Shown here: piece by piece, positions 63,900 to 64,000 of the stretch | Numbering within the stretch: the stretch's first letter is position 1 | Layout of the letters: every line of letters begins with the position of its first letter | Assembly (NCBI GenBank): GCA_001797275.1 | Contig: MGOY01000032.1 | Span: 147,633 to 211,632 of the forward strand | Length of the DNA: 64,000 nt | From: Clostridiales bacterium GWF2_38_85 | Lineage (GTDB): Bacteria; Bacillota; Clostridia; Oscillospirales; CAG-382 | Direction of reading: 5' to 3' | Translations under genes and position numbers: made by a program | Notes under the pieces: model-generated | What the model was told of the DNA's origin: nothing | Databases searched by the model: none | Seen by the model: the letters and a program-made list of their open reading frames with translations, nothing else

Positions 63900-64000
63900 A
63901 ACGCTGCCTCCCATTGGTCAATAAACTGCTTAATCGACTGTTGGCGATAATTTGGATTATCACTGATTGCCTTCGAAGCAACAGCGTAAGTTCTTTTATT
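63884..64000 (-). CDS. 3' end of an unidentified gene entering from the right edge
   Basis: Thirty-eight codons are open to the window edge and end with TAA at 63886-63884, overlapping the GNAT start by 16 nt. The C-terminal sequence (including RTYAVASKAISDNPNYRQQ and FIDQWEAAL) is not enough to name a family. It shows that the array continues past the window with the same overlapping layout. Confidence 0.6.
   Translation of the reverse strand, partial: NKRTYAVASKAISDNPNYRQQSIKQFIDQWEAALCQLV

Noticed and set aside
1..64000. CRISPR array or prophage
   Set aside because: No regularly spaced direct repeats, cas genes or phage structural or integrase genes were seen on either strand.

Overview
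The window looks like a chromosomal piece of a low-to-moderate GC, Gram-positive, probably spore-forming member of the Clostridia; an Oscillospirales/Ruminococcaceae-like gut lineage is my inference. The support is HPr kinase, class B sortases, many lipoboxes, AGGAGG-type ribosome sites with TTGACA/TATAAT promoters, an exosporium-type protein, a Spo0A effector domain and the order lipoprotein-alr-mazF known from Firmicutes. No plasmid or phage replication genes were seen.

Layout. 0-3.2 kb: end of an NAD(P)HX dehydratase gene, a lipoprotein, alanine racemase, and a MazF toxin with no antitoxin beside it. 3.3-13.4 kb: MATE and EamA transporters, a cytosolic GHL10-type hydrolase next to an unusual acyltransferase, a large cell-surface GH20 hexosaminidase, and a YhhN protein. 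13.4-22.7 kb: a housekeeping run with DUF2812, an overlapping cysteine desulfurase/IscU/MnmA set for tRNA thiolation, HPr kinase, ROK glucokinase, Lon, EngB, and a convergent RluA-type synthase. 22.9-32.2 kb: a surface GDPD protein, a BclB-like exosporium protein, an SsuABC-like transporter, L31, HflX, a second GDPD, a GNAT and tRNA-Gln(CUG). 32.4-46.4 kb, the most AT-rich part: a solute-binding lipoprotein, two tandem class B sortases, tig-clpP-clpX, a HemW-like radical SAM enzyme, asparagine synthase, a stand-alone Spo0A effector domain, and a DUF2207/LemA pair.

At about 46.5 kb the character changes. After a remnant of mobile DNA (a small ORF plus TnpV), everything from 47.4 kb to the right edge lies on the minus strand, is richer in G and C than the preceding 10 kb, and is packed with 4-nt overlaps. 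It holds a long-tailed sigma factor, an AraC/GyrI regulator, two AlkZ/YcaQ-like proteins, Nudix, YdeI, PNPOx-like, VOC, GrpB, two DUF3795 proteins, three GNATs, two aminoglycoside-phosphotransferase-like kinases, a PHP phosphatase, a DUF1848 protein and two methyltransferases. This array is divided by two paralogous WYL (YafY-type) regulators. After each regulator block comes the same 18-bp partly palindromic element, placed identically over the -35 region of a new promoter. Four genes here are damaged: ridA, a DUF3795-methyltransferase fusion with one amber codon, a frameshifted GNAT, and a WYL regulator lacking five residues in its DNA-recognition helix.

The WYL-partitioned array with its shared operator is the best candidate for an undescribed system. 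Other points worth attention are the free Spo0A effector domain, the sortase pair with a shared cytoplasmic FLIED motif, the orphan MazF, and the exosporium domain without a collagen stalk.
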